5,649 bases of DNA from Paracoccaceae bacterium (GTDB taxonomy: Bacteria > Pseudomonadota > Alphaproteobacteria > Rhodobacterales > Rhodobacteraceae): NCBI GenBank assembly GCA_007119835.1, contig SKOX01000075.1, positions 1 through 5,649 on the forward strand, in the 5' to 3' direction. Under the pieces are notes generated by a model. That model was not told where the DNA came from. It ran no database searches and was given only the letters and a program-made list of their open reading frames with translations. Positions within the stretch are counted from its first letter, which is position 1. Each line of letters opens with the position of its first letter. Both the position numbers and the translations under genes were made by a program. Shown in pieces: positions 1 through 5,649 of this stretch.

Positions 1-922
1 CGGCGACGGCATGCGACGGGCGGGCGACTTCGCGAAGGGCGGCCTCGTGGCCGGCGCCGAGGATCCAGGCTTCCTCGAGGGCGACGGTGGCGCGGTCGGC
101 CAGCGGCAAGTCGGAGGCGGCGGCGAACAGGGGGGCGAGGGCGCCGCCCGCGTCGAGGGCGGCGAGGGCCGTGGCGGTGACGCGGACCTGGGCTTCGTCG
201 CGGATCTCGCCCGGGCGGGTGGCGGCGCGGATCTCGGCGGCGAGGAGCGAGGGGTAGATCTCGGCGAGAACGATCGGGGCGGCGGGCGCGGAAAGGCCGG
301 TGTCGAAGGGCCAGACGGCCACGTGCGGCGCGAGGGCGGCGCGCAGGCGGTGGAGGAGCGGGATGCCGAGGAGCGCCTGGCCGCCGACCGAGCCGGTGGT
401 GAAGAGCTTCCAGCAGGGCTGTGCGGTGCGCAGCCGGGTCTCGACGCGGCGGCGCTCTGGGAGGCCGTGGGCCGCGCGGGCGTTGCCGCGGGCGGGGAGG
501 CCTGCGAGGTCGAGCGCGGCGGGGCAGCCCCAGAAGGGGCCGATGCCGGGCAGGCAGGCGTTGAACGCGGCGGCGACGGCGAAGCGGTTGTTGCGGTTGT
601 CCGGCGCGTCCTCGATGCGGGCCGCAATGTCGTCCCACAGGGCCAGCGCATCCGCGCGCCCGGTAACGGCCTCGGCGAAGCCTGCGGGATAGCCGAAGGG
701 GAAGTCGAAGCCGACCAGCACGCGGCGGCCGGCTTCGCGCGCCTCGCGCAGGCGGTGGCGGAGGTATTGCTCGGCGGCATGGCGGGTGCGGACGTACCGC
801 GGCGGCTCGGCCCCCGCCCCGGCCGAGCCGATCCAGATCGCGTCGGGCGAGGGCCGCGCGGGCGAGGGCGTCGACCGGGCGGACCAGTCGACGATCAGGA
901 CCGTGTCGAAGAGGCGGCTCAT
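1..922 (-). CDS. Uncharacterised DUF429/RNase H-like protein, last gene of the molybdenum-cofactor operon (partial, 3' end outside window)
   Basis: The frame is open for 307 codons from ATG at 922 to the window edge, with no stop, so the C-terminus is missing. The start is fixed by an ATGA overlap with the mobB stop, which implies translational coupling. Visible motifs are VDWSAR (residues 11-16), GFDFPFGYP (71-79), GPFWG (128-132), a WKLFTTGSVGGQAL stretch (171-184), LAEIYPSL (219-226), RDEAQ (241-245) and EEAWILG (283-289). Acidic residues D12, D73, E221 and D242, each at the end of a hydrophobic strand or in a conserved-looking motif, resemble the DUF429 predicted nuclease group with an RNase H-like fold; this is pattern recognition, not a search result. 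From memory, related rhodobacterial proteins carry names such as 'molybdopterin guanine dinucleotide synthesis', which would rest on gene context only. No signal peptide or membrane segment is seen, so it is probably cytoplasmic. The gene is surely real; its biochemical role is unknown. Confidence 0.85.
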   Translation of the reverse strand, partial: MSRLFDTVLIVDWSARSTPSPARPSPDAIWIGSAGAGAEPPRYVRTRHAAEQYLRHRLREAREAGRRVLVGFDFPFGYPAGFAEAVTGRADALALWDDIAARIEDAPDNRNNRFAVAAAFNACLPGIGPFWGCPAALDLAGLPARGNARAAHGLPERRRVETRLRTAQPCWKLFTTGSVGGQALLGIPLLHRLRAALAPHVAVWPFDTGLSAPAAPIVLAEIYPSLLAAEIRAATRPGEIRDEAQVRVTATALAALDAGGALAPLFAAASDLPLADRATVALEEAWILGAGHEAALREVARPSHAVA

Positions 923-1455
923 CCGGCGCCCTGGCGGGGCAGGCCGCGGGGCAGGCCGGTACGGTCGAGGATGAAGTCGGCGATGCCGGCGATGTCGTCG
1001 AGGTCGAAGACCGGAAGCGCGGCCGCGCCGGCCAGCGCATCGCGGGGCGCGTCGGTGGCGATCGCCTCGACGGTGGGGTCCTCGGCGGCGATCAGCGACT
1101 GGGCGGTGGCGAGGCGGCGGGCCTCGATCTTGGGGTGGCGGTCGCGCTTGTAGCCCTCGATGAGCACGAGATCGACCGGGTCGAGCCGGGCGAGCAGATC
1201 GGCGAGCGCGGGCTCGGGGCCGGCGCGGTTCTCGGTCATCAGCGCCCAGCGTGCGCGGGAGGAGACGAGGACCTGGCTCGCGCCCGCCATGCGGTGGCGG
1301 TGGCTGTCCTTGCCGGGGTGGTCGACGTCGAAGCTGTGGTGGGCGTGCTTCAGCGTCGAGACGGTGAAGCCGCGGCCGGCGATCTCGGCGACGAGGCGCT
1401 CGACCAGGGTGGTCTTGCCGGAGTTCTTCCAGCCGGTGACGCCGTAGACCTTCAT
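919..1455 (-). CDS. mobB: MobB, molybdopterin-guanine dinucleotide biosynthesis GTP-binding adaptor protein
   Basis: A 178-residue P-loop protein, about the usual length for MobB (E. coli MobB is near 175). It binds GTP and is thought to assist MobA in making or delivering molybdopterin guanine dinucleotide (MGD), the cofactor of DMSO-reductase-family enzymes such as formate dehydrogenase; it is not strictly essential in E. coli. The Walker A loop GWKNSGKTT lies at residues 8-16. Other MobB hallmarks are KHAHH (36-40), DVDHPGKDS (43-51), RWALMTE (69-75), LVLIEGYK (96-103, Walker B-like region) and HPKIE (107-111). The ATG lies inside an ATGA overlap with the mobA stop, and its own TGA overlaps the next ATG in the same way, so it sits in the middle of a tightly coupled operon. 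Nothing looks damaged, and the assignment is secure. Confidence 0.96.
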   Translation of the reverse strand: MKVYGVTGWKNSGKTTLVERLVAEIAGRGFTVSTLKHAHHSFDVDHPGKDSHRHRMAGASQVLVSSRARWALMTENRAGPEPALADLLARLDPVDLVLIEGYKRDRHPKIEARRLATAQSLIAAEDPTVEAIATDAPRDALAGAAALPVFDLDDIAGIADFILDRTGLPRGLPRQGAG

Positions 1456-2087
1456 GGCTCGGCCATCAGTTCATGGGCGCGGGCGAGGTCTTCGGGCGTG
1501 TTGACGTTGAAGAACGGGTAGTCGCCGTCGAACACCGCCTTGGCGCAGCCGCGGGGCTCGGTCCACTCGATGACCTTGCGCTGGCCGGCTTCGAGCGCTG
1601 CGCGCAGGTCGTCGCGCAGGCTGACGGACCAGAGGCCGAAGGTGGGGTGGCGCGACAGGCCGCGCTCGGGGTCGGGGGTCATCGCCATGGCAAGCGGCGT
1701 GCCGTCGCGCTCCATGACGGCGCGCAGGTCGGCGACCAGGGTCTCAGGAAAGAACGGCGTGTCGCCGGCGGCCGAGGCGAGGAGGTCGTGGCCGCGCGCC
1801 GCCGCCCAGTCCATGCCGGCGAGGATGCCGGCGAGGGGGCCGGCGAAGCCTTCGACCGTATCGGGCACGACGTCGAGGCCGAAGGCGGCGAAGCGCGCCG
1901 GATCGCCGTTGGCGTTCAGCACCAGCGCGTCGACCTGGGGGCTTAGGCGGGCCACGACATGGGCGAGGATCGGGCGGCCGCCGAGGTCGAGCAGGGTCTT
2001 GTCGCCGCCGCCCATGCGGGTAGCGCGGCCGCCGGCGAGCACGACGCCGGCGATCTTCGGGCGAAGGGTCATGTGCGGCGCGGGCAT
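1452..2087 (-). CDS. mobA: MobA, molybdenum cofactor guanylyltransferase
   Basis: Transfers GMP from GTP to Mo-molybdopterin to give the guanine dinucleotide cofactor; cytoplasmic. From the chosen start it is 211 residues, close to E. coli MobA (194). The N-terminal nucleotide-binding signature LAGGRATRMGGGDK is at residues 17-30, NAN at 58-60, GPLAG at 83-87, AGDTPFFP with the metal-binding-type aspartate D109 at 107-114, a HPTFGLW stretch further on, and the C-terminal NVNTPEDL at 194-201, all in the order of E. coli MobA. The start is uncertain. ATG 2087 lies 4 bases after the fdhD stop, and ATG 2072 would give 206 residues and the short N-terminus common in the family. Neither has a clear Shine-Dalgarno site, so translation probably relies on coupling to fdhD. 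A further ATG at 2156 would only add a low-complexity Ala/Pro/Ser tail inside fdhD. The stop overlaps the mobB start (ATGA). Confidence 0.95.
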   Translation of the reverse strand: MPAPHMTLRPKIAGVVLAGGRATRMGGGDKTLLDLGGRPILAHVVARLSPQVDALVLNANGDPARFAAFGLDVVPDTVEGFAGPLAGILAGMDWAAARGHDLLASAAGDTPFFPETLVADLRAVMERDGTPLAMAMTPDPERGLSRHPTFGLWSVSLRDDLRAALEAGQRKVIEWTEPRGCAKAVFDGDYPFFNVNTPEDLARAHELMAEP

Positions 2088-2091
2088 GGCA

Positions 2092-2961
2092 TCAGTCGGC
2101 GGCGGCCTTGCGGCGGAGGTGGCGGGGCTCGTCGGCGACATGGCCGGGATCGGCATCGTAGACGAGGCGGTCTGCGCCCGAAAGGCAGACGAAGCGGCGG
2201 CCGCGCATTCGCCCGATGAGGGTGAGGCCGACCTGCCGGGCGATCTCGACCCCCCAGGCGGTGAAGCCCGAGCGCGAGGCGAGCGCGGGCAGGCGCATCA
2301 GCGCGGTCTTGATCACCATCTCGGAGGTGAGGCGGCCGGTGGTGTAGAGCATCTTGGCCTCGGGCGAGACGCCCTCCATGACCATCCAGCCGGCGATCTT
2401 GTCGACGGCGTTGTGCCGGCCGACGTCCTCCATGTAGACGAGCGGGCGGTCGCCCTCGCAGAGCACGGTGCCGTGGATGGCGCCGGCCTCGAGGTAGAGG
2501 GACGGCGTGGTGTTGATCGCGTGGGCCAGCGCGTAAAGGTCGGAGGTGCGGACCGGCGTGGCCGGCAGCGTCAGGCCCTCGAGCCCCTCCATGACGTCGC
2601 CGAAGACGGTGCCGACGGCGCAGCCGGAGGTGCGGGTCTTCTTCTTGAGCTTTTCCTCGTAGTCGGTGGCGCGGGCGGTGCGGACGACGACGGTCTCGAG
2701 CTCCTCGTCGAACTCGACGGCGGTCGGGACCTCGTCGGGGCGCAGCATGCCCTGATTCCGCAGGTAGCCCACCGCGAGGTAATCCGGGTAGTCGCCGATC
2801 GTCATGGCGGTGACGATCTCCTGGCCGTTGAGGAAGATCGTCAGCGGGCGTTCCTCGACGACGCGGATCTCCTGCTCGCGCCCGTCGTGATCGACGCCGC
2901 GCACGGGACGGGTGAGCCGCGGGTCGGCGGGCTCGGGACGGATCAGGTAGCTGTCAGGCAT
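2092..2961 (-). CDS. fdhD: FdhD, sulfurtransferase/sulfur carrier for formate dehydrogenase activation
   Basis: FdhD takes sulfur from a cysteine desulfurase (IscS in E. coli) and passes it to the MGD cofactor before insertion into formate dehydrogenase; cytoplasmic. From ATG 2961 it has 289 residues (E. coli FdhD 277). Family signatures include GYLRNQG in the N-terminal half, the flexible cysteine-loop segment RTSGCAVG (110-117), the HGTVLCEGDRP region, the highly typical EDVGRHNAVDKIAG, and TTGRLTSEM followed by the C-terminal VGLTLIGRMRG segment. The start was chosen because a GGAGGT lies 12 bases upstream; the in-frame ATG at 3051 would add 30 residues with no family character. One oddity is that the E. 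coli CxxC motif appears here as CxxG, leaving the single cysteine C114. It is the first gene of the operon, followed after 4 bases by mobA. No formate dehydrogenase subunit gene is in the window. Confidence 0.96.
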   Translation of the reverse strand: MPDSYLIRPEPADPRLTRPVRGVDHDGREQEIRVVEERPLTIFLNGQEIVTAMTIGDYPDYLAVGYLRNQGMLRPDEVPTAVEFDEELETVVVRTARATDYEEKLKKKTRTSGCAVGTVFGDVMEGLEGLTLPATPVRTSDLYALAHAINTTPSLYLEAGAIHGTVLCEGDRPLVYMEDVGRHNAVDKIAGWMVMEGVSPEAKMLYTTGRLTSEMVIKTALMRLPALASRSGFTAWGVEIARQVGLTLIGRMRGRRFVCLSGADRLVYDADPGHVADEPRHLRRKAAAD

Positions 2962-2973
2962 GGCGCGGGCGGA

Positions 2974-2979
2974 ACCTCC
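2974..2979 (-). promoter_or_regulatory. Shine-Dalgarno site of fdhD
   Basis: Read on the minus strand this is GGAGGT, 12 bases before ATG 2961. The spacing is somewhat long, but it is the only good site near the gene start and it favours 2961 over the upstream in-frame ATG at 3051. Confidence 0.55.
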
Positions 2980-3253
2980 GGGCGCGACAATAGCCGAGCG
3001 CTCCGGGGGACGGTAGGGGGCCCTGCCAAGGCTCCTGAGCGTCGCGCGCAATCACTAGGCCTCACTGGCTCCCGGAGTCAGGATCAGCAGCCGCCCCTCC
3101 CGAAGGCATCTCCAGAGCGCCTCGCCTCGGCGAGGTCGCGGCAGAAATCGGGCCTGCCTCACGGGTCCAGCGAGGAACATTTCTCTGTACCGGAGCAACT
3201 CCTTCTTGCGGTACTCAAGAAAAGAGCGCGAGCTGTCGCTGTTCAGCCAAAAT

Positions 3254-3258
3254 GGAGG
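3254..3258 (+). promoter_or_regulatory. Shine-Dalgarno site that decides the start of the secreted-protein gene
   Basis: GGAGG lies 5 bases before ATG 3264, ideal spacing. It overlaps an earlier in-frame ATG at 3252, which has no site of its own, so 3264 is the better start. Confidence 0.75.
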
Positions 3259-3263
3259 CTGCA

Positions 3264-4016
3264 ATGCGCGTGCTCGTATCGACCGCCTTCGCCTCGCTCG
3301 TTTTCAGCCTGCCCCTTCAGGCAGAGACCCATGTAGAGACCATCAACGAAAACAGGCTCAACCTGTTCTTCACCTTGCCCGAGGATGAGGCGCAGGCCCT
3401 TCTGCCGGCCGACTGGTCGCTGACGCCGCTGCCCGGCGGTCCCGCCGCGGGCGCCAACGCGCTCGTGGTGATGATCGATCGGGTCTCGGCGGTGGACGCC
3501 GACCGGCAGCCGCTCGAGGCGAACGAGAACCGTCTCGCCGTCCTCGTAATTTTCGGTCAGGACGCCGCAGCGGGCGAAGGAGGACCGGTCGTGGTCGCCG
3601 GCTGGAGCGACGCGGCCGCCGCGGCGCCGGGGGCTTACGGGAACTACAAGGACGCGGAGGTCACTTTCGAGCGCCGGATGGCCGCCGCGGACAAGACGGA
3701 TGTCGAGGAGAGCTGGTCGGTTGCCGACGACGACGGCGAGGGCCTCCACGTCGCGCTCGCCTATGCCCGGAACGGCGCGACCTTCGCAAGCTTCGACCAG
3801 AAGATCTATTCCGGCGAAGACCCGAATTTCCACCGCATCTACAGGGGCGACCAGGGGGTGATCGTGGCGATGAGCGCCCCGCTCGGCATCGGCTCTGCCG
3901 AGGAGGTGACGATCAGAGGCGAGGGCGCGATGCTCGGCGCGCTGTTCGACGAGGATGCCGAACTCGTCGCCGTCCTGCATCTGCCCTGGTACCGGCGCGA
4001 TACCTTCCTTCCCTGA
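3264..4016 (+). CDS. Secreted/periplasmic protein of unknown function, possibly acetoacetate-decarboxylase-like fold
   Basis: A 250-residue protein that I do not recognise with confidence. Residues 1-20 form a typical signal peptide: Met-Arg, a hydrophobic stretch, then PLQA with probable cleavage before ETH, so it is probably exported by Sec to the periplasm. No lipobox cysteine and no further membrane segment are seen, and the mature protein has no cysteine. The mature start (INENRLNLFFTLPEDEAQAL, residues 27-46, followed by LPADW) and later motifs GNYKDAEVTF (126-135) and FHRIYRGDQGVIVAMS (189-204) recall acetoacetate-decarboxylase/DUF2071-type proteins, where an N-terminal strand is followed by a helix reading 'ALLP'. 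That is a weak inference and no catalytic role is claimed. Start 3264 is chosen for its Shine-Dalgarno site and because it places the signal peptide at the N-terminus. The gene appears to be single, divergent from fdhD and convergent with the methyltransferase gene. GC-rich third positions support real coding. Confidence 0.88.
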   Translation: MRVLVSTAFASLVFSLPLQAETHVETINENRLNLFFTLPEDEAQALLPADWSLTPLPGGPAAGANALVVMIDRVSAVDADRQPLEANENRLAVLVIFGQDAAAGEGGPVVVAGWSDAAAAAPGAYGNYKDAEVTFERRMAAADKTDVEESWSVADDDGEGLHVALAYARNGATFASFDQKIYSGEDPNFHRIYRGDQGVIVAMSAPLGIGSAEEVTIRGEGAMLGALFDEDAELVAVLHLPWYRRDTFLP

Positions 4017-4060
4017 CCCGCTTGCTCGGGGTCGCCGCACTGGCGGCCCCCGTGCCCGTT

Positions 4061-4087
4061 CCGCACCGCGCTCCGCGCCCGGTGCGG
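4061..4087. terminator. GC-rich hairpin downstream of the secreted-protein gene
   Basis: Perfect 8 bp arms CCGCACCG (4061-4068) and CGGTGCGG (4080-4087) around an 11-base loop, 44 bases after the stop at 4016. No T-tract follows on either strand, so it is at best a weak or Rho-assisted terminator, or an RNA 3'-end stabiliser. Confidence 0.4.
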
Positions 4088-4230
4088 GCCTCCCGAGCGG
4101 CAACAGCGAACATGGCCGGGACTGCCGGATCGGATGAGGTCATCGGGAGCTTTCGCCGGAGACTGACCGGACGATCGACGGGACCGCGGCCTCTCGGCCC
4201 GGGGAAGCCTTCAACTTCCGCGCCGCCGAG

Positions 4231-4265
4231 GCTGGCGGCCGCCCCTGCCCCGGGCGGCCACCAGC
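4231..4265 (-). terminator. Strong 14 bp hairpin directly behind the methyltransferase stop
   Basis: Arms GCTGGCGGCCGCCC (4231-4244) and GGGCGGCCACCAGC (4252-4265) pair over 14 positions with one mismatch around a 7-base loop. It begins 7 bases after the minus-strand stop codon at 4273-4275. There is no run of T after it, so it is not a canonical intrinsic terminator, but its position between two convergent genes suggests it ends or protects transcripts from one or both sides. Confidence 0.5.
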
Positions 4266-4272
4266 GGGGCCG

Positions 4273-5103
4273 TCAGGCGCGCGTGGCTGTGGCGCGCAGG
4301 TATTCGGTCTCGACGACCGCGGTGCCGTCGTCCGCGCGGTTGTAGCGCTCGAAGACCGCGGCGATGTCGCGGCGGAGCGCCTCGGCGCCGTCGGGGCCGA
4401 CGACGTTCAGCGCGCGGATCGTCGGGCCGAAGCAGCGCGCGAAGAGCTCGACGCCGTCCTCGACGGAGCGGTAGTAGGCGTGGATCGAGCGCCGCCTGGT
4501 GGCGATATCGCGCACGCCTGAGCCGACGAGTTCAGTCAGGCCCTCGGCGGTGCCCCAGCGCAGCGGCGAGGGCGTGCCGGGCGGCGGCGGTGCGTGGCGG
4601 GCATGGGCGCCGAAGAAGTCGGCGCCGAAGGCCTCCGGCATCCAGTTGGCGAGCGCGATCCTGCCGCCGGGGCGGCAGACGCGCCGGAGCTCGGAGGCGG
4701 CGCGTGCCTGGTCCGGAGCGAACATGACGCCGAACACCGACACGACCACGTCGAAATGCGCGTCCGGGTAGGGCAGCGCCTGGGCGTCGCCCTCGCGGAA
4801 ATCGACCTCGACGCCTTCGGCGGCGGCGCGGGCGCGGGCGCGCTCGACGAGGTTCGGGGCGATGTCGATGCCCGAGACGGCGCAGTAGCGGCGGGCGGCG
4901 ACGAGGGCGGCGTTGCCGCTGCCGCAGGCGACGTCGAGCACCGCCTGGCCGGGCCGCGGGTCGGCCGCCTGCACGACGTCCTCGGCGGCGGCCATGACCT
5001 GGCGGGCGATGGCGTTGAAGTCGCCGCTCGACCAGACGGCGCGTCCGGCCTCGGTGAGGGCCTTGAAGTCGGGTCTGTCGGTGGTGGTGGTGGTGTTCGC
5101 CAT
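4273..5103 (-). CDS. Class I SAM-dependent methyltransferase (Methyltransf_11/25 type)
   Basis: A 276-residue soluble methyltransferase. Motif I VLDVACGSGN (residues 55-64) forms the SAM-binding loop, GIDIAPN (78-84) supplies the acidic residue D80 expected to hold the SAM ribose, GDAQALPYPDAHFDVVVS (105-122) covers motifs II/III, and LRRVCRPGGRIAL (139-151) is the typical post-motif segment. The order resembles UbiE/small-molecule methyltransferases, but the C-terminal half, which sets the substrate, has no feature I can assign, so the substrate is unknown. The N-terminus contains five threonines in a row, all encoded by ACC. The start at 5103 is firmly set by an excellent Shine-Dalgarno site. 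It is divergent from azlC across 118 bases and convergent with the secreted-protein gene; neither neighbour indicates a pathway. Confidence 0.92.
   Translation of the reverse strand: MANTTTTTDRPDFKALTEAGRAVWSSGDFNAIARQVMAAAEDVVQAADPRPGQAVLDVACGSGNAALVAARRYCAVSGIDIAPNLVERARARAAAEGVEVDFREGDAQALPYPDAHFDVVVSVFGVMFAPDQARAASELRRVCRPGGRIALANWMPEAFGADFFGAHARHAPPPPGTPSPLRWGTAEGLTELVGSGVRDIATRRRSIHAYYRSVEDGVELFARCFGPTIRALNVVGPDGAEALRRDIAAVFERYNRADDGTAVVETEYLRATATRA
5080..5094. repeat. Short trinucleotide tract (GGT)5 in the methyltransferase N-terminus
   Basis: Five tandem GGT units on the plus strand are read as ACC x5 on the coding strand and give threonines 4-8 of the methyltransferase. Being a 3-base unit, slippage would change the length of the Thr run without a frameshift. 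Confidence 0.85.
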
Positions 5104-5107
5104 AGCG

Positions 5108-5116
5108 ACCTCCTTT
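5108..5116 (-). promoter_or_regulatory. Near-perfect Shine-Dalgarno site of the methyltransferase gene
   Basis: Read on the minus strand it is AAAGGAGGT, ending 4 bases before ATG 5103. It is the strongest ribosome binding site in the window and suggests efficient translation. Confidence 0.8.
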
Positions 5117-5221
5117 CGGTCGGGGGAACTCCCTCAGGATCTCACGGCCCGGGACCGCACGCAACCGAAGCTGCCGCTCCTCCGATGGACGCCGGTCACG
5201 GGCTGCGATAGAGCGCGCGGC

Positions 5222-5649
5222 ATGCGTGCCGCCACCCGATCCGCCTTCCTCCTCGGCCTGCGCGATGGGGCGCCGTTCGTCATCGTCATCGTGCCCTTCG
5301 CCATGCTCTTCGGCCTCGTGGCGAGCGAGGCGGGCTGGACACTCATGCAGATCATGGCGATGACGGTGCTGGTGATCGCGGGGGCGTCGCAGTTCACCGC
5401 GGTGCAGCTCGTGACCGAGAACGCGCCGACGCTCGTCGTGATCCTCGCGGCGCTGGCGGTGAACCTGCGGCTGGCGATGTATTCGGCCTCGCTCGCGCTC
5501 CACATCGGGGCGGCGCCGCTCTGGCAGCGGGCGGCGGTGGCCTACGTGCTGGTGGACCAGAATTACGGGACGGCGATGATCCGCTTTGCCGAGCGGCCGC
5601 GGATGGGCGTGCCCGAGCGGGTCGCCTACATCCTCGGCGCGGCGTTGGC
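5222..5649 (+). CDS. azlC: AzlC family branched-chain amino acid transporter, large subunit (partial, 3' end outside window)
   Basis: 142 codons are present before the right edge; a full AzlC is usually about 230-250 residues, so a bit over half is seen. The protein is strongly hydrophobic with probable membrane segments near residues 17-35, 41-63 and 70-93 and another from about 104. Family signatures are GLRDGAPFVIVIVPFAMLFG (12-31), AGASQFTAVQL (53-63), NLRLAMYSASLA (81-92) and DQNYG (112-116). AzlC works with the small AzlD subunit in the inner membrane to export branched-chain amino acids and their analogues in Bacillus; azlD would be expected just downstream, outside the window. ATG 5222 places the typical N-terminus correctly, although no strong Shine-Dalgarno site precedes it. 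It is transcribed away from the methyltransferase gene. Confidence 0.93.
   Translation, partial: MRAATRSAFLLGLRDGAPFVIVIVPFAMLFGLVASEAGWTLMQIMAMTVLVIAGASQFTAVQLVTENAPTLVVILAALAVNLRLAMYSASLALHIGAAPLWQRAAVAYVLVDQNYGTAMIRFAERPRMGVPERVAYILGAAL

Larger units (their letters stand above)
2962..3263. other. Divergent intergenic region between fdhD and the secreted-protein gene
   Basis: About 300 bases separate two divergent genes, so promoters for both should lie here. The part from about 3165 to 3260 is noticeably richer in A and T than the flanking genes, which fits a promoter zone for the plus-strand gene, but no convincing -35/-10 pair could be named. A small inverted repeat with arms CCTCGCC and GGCGAGG sits at 3120-3135; it has almost no loop and no T-tract, so it is not a good terminator. 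A 69-codon minus-strand reading frame (3055-3264) fills much of the region but lacks coding character. Confidence 0.5.

Noticed and set aside
11..1153. A 380-codon plus-strand open frame
   Set aside because: It is antisense to the RNase H-like gene and mobB; the product is Gly/Ala/Glu-rich without any recognisable motif.
2088..2156. N-terminal extension of mobA from ATG 2156
   Set aside because: It would add 23 residues of Ala/Pro/Ser/Thr low complexity inside the fdhD 3' end, before the MobA fold begins, with no family counterpart.
3120..3135. Inverted repeat CCTCGCC/GGCGAGG as a terminator or operator
   Set aside because: The loop is only 2-4 bases, there is no T-tract, and it is not placed at a gene end; it could easily arise by chance in GC-rich DNA.
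1540..3336. A 598-codon plus-strand open frame spanning mobA, fdhD and the spacer
   Set aside because: It is antisense to mobA and fdhD, which have clear family motifs, and its translation is Ala/Gly/Arg/Asp-rich low-complexity sequence typical of a shadow frame in GC-rich DNA.
3243..4103. A 286-codon minus-strand open frame opposite the secreted-protein gene
   Set aside because: The plus-strand gene has a signal peptide and a well-placed Shine-Dalgarno site, while the antisense product has no domain character.
5104..5221. Promoter-like TTGCGT with 17-base spacing to GATCCT upstream of the methyltransferase gene (minus strand)
   Set aside because: The -10 matches consensus at only half of its positions, too weak to call a promoter in this sequence context.
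4532..5503. A 323-codon minus-strand open frame crossing the methyltransferase and azlC genes
   Set aside because: It overlaps two well-supported genes in the wrong frame, and the translation is an Arg/His-rich low-complexity string.

Overview
This is a very GC-rich (roughly 70%) window whose protein styles and gene order suggest an alphaproteobacterium of the Rhodobacterales/Rhodobacteraceae type. That placement is an inference from codon bias and protein flavour; no marker gene is present to prove it.

Left block (about 1-2961, all on the minus strand): a four-gene molybdenum-cofactor maturation operon, read right to left. It starts with fdhD (sulfur transfer to the cofactor of formate dehydrogenase), then mobA (GMP attachment to molybdopterin) and mobB (GTP-binding adaptor protein). 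It ends with an uncharacterised protein that runs off the left edge of the window. The mobA/mobB and mobB/fourth-gene junctions are both ATGA overlaps, so the genes are almost certainly co-translated. The fourth protein carries acidic motifs that look like a DUF429/RNase H-like fold. It is the least explained member of the operon and the best lead in the window. FdhD has one cysteine where E. coli FdhD has a CxxC motif.

Middle block (2962-4272): a roughly 300 bp divergent intergenic region, then a plus-strand gene for a secreted 250-residue protein of unknown function with possible acetoacetate-decarboxylase-fold flavour. A 256 bp convergent intergenic region follows, with two strong GC-rich hairpins, one of them directly behind the stop of the next gene.

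Right block (4273-5649): a minus-strand class I SAM-dependent methyltransferase with a near-perfect Shine-Dalgarno sequence. It is divergent from azlC, the large subunit of an AzlCD-type branched-chain amino acid exporter, which is cut by the right edge.

The cofactor operon forms one functional unit. The secreted protein, the methyltransferase and azlC show no obvious link to it or to each other. No RNA gene, insertion sequence, CRISPR array or phage gene was seen.
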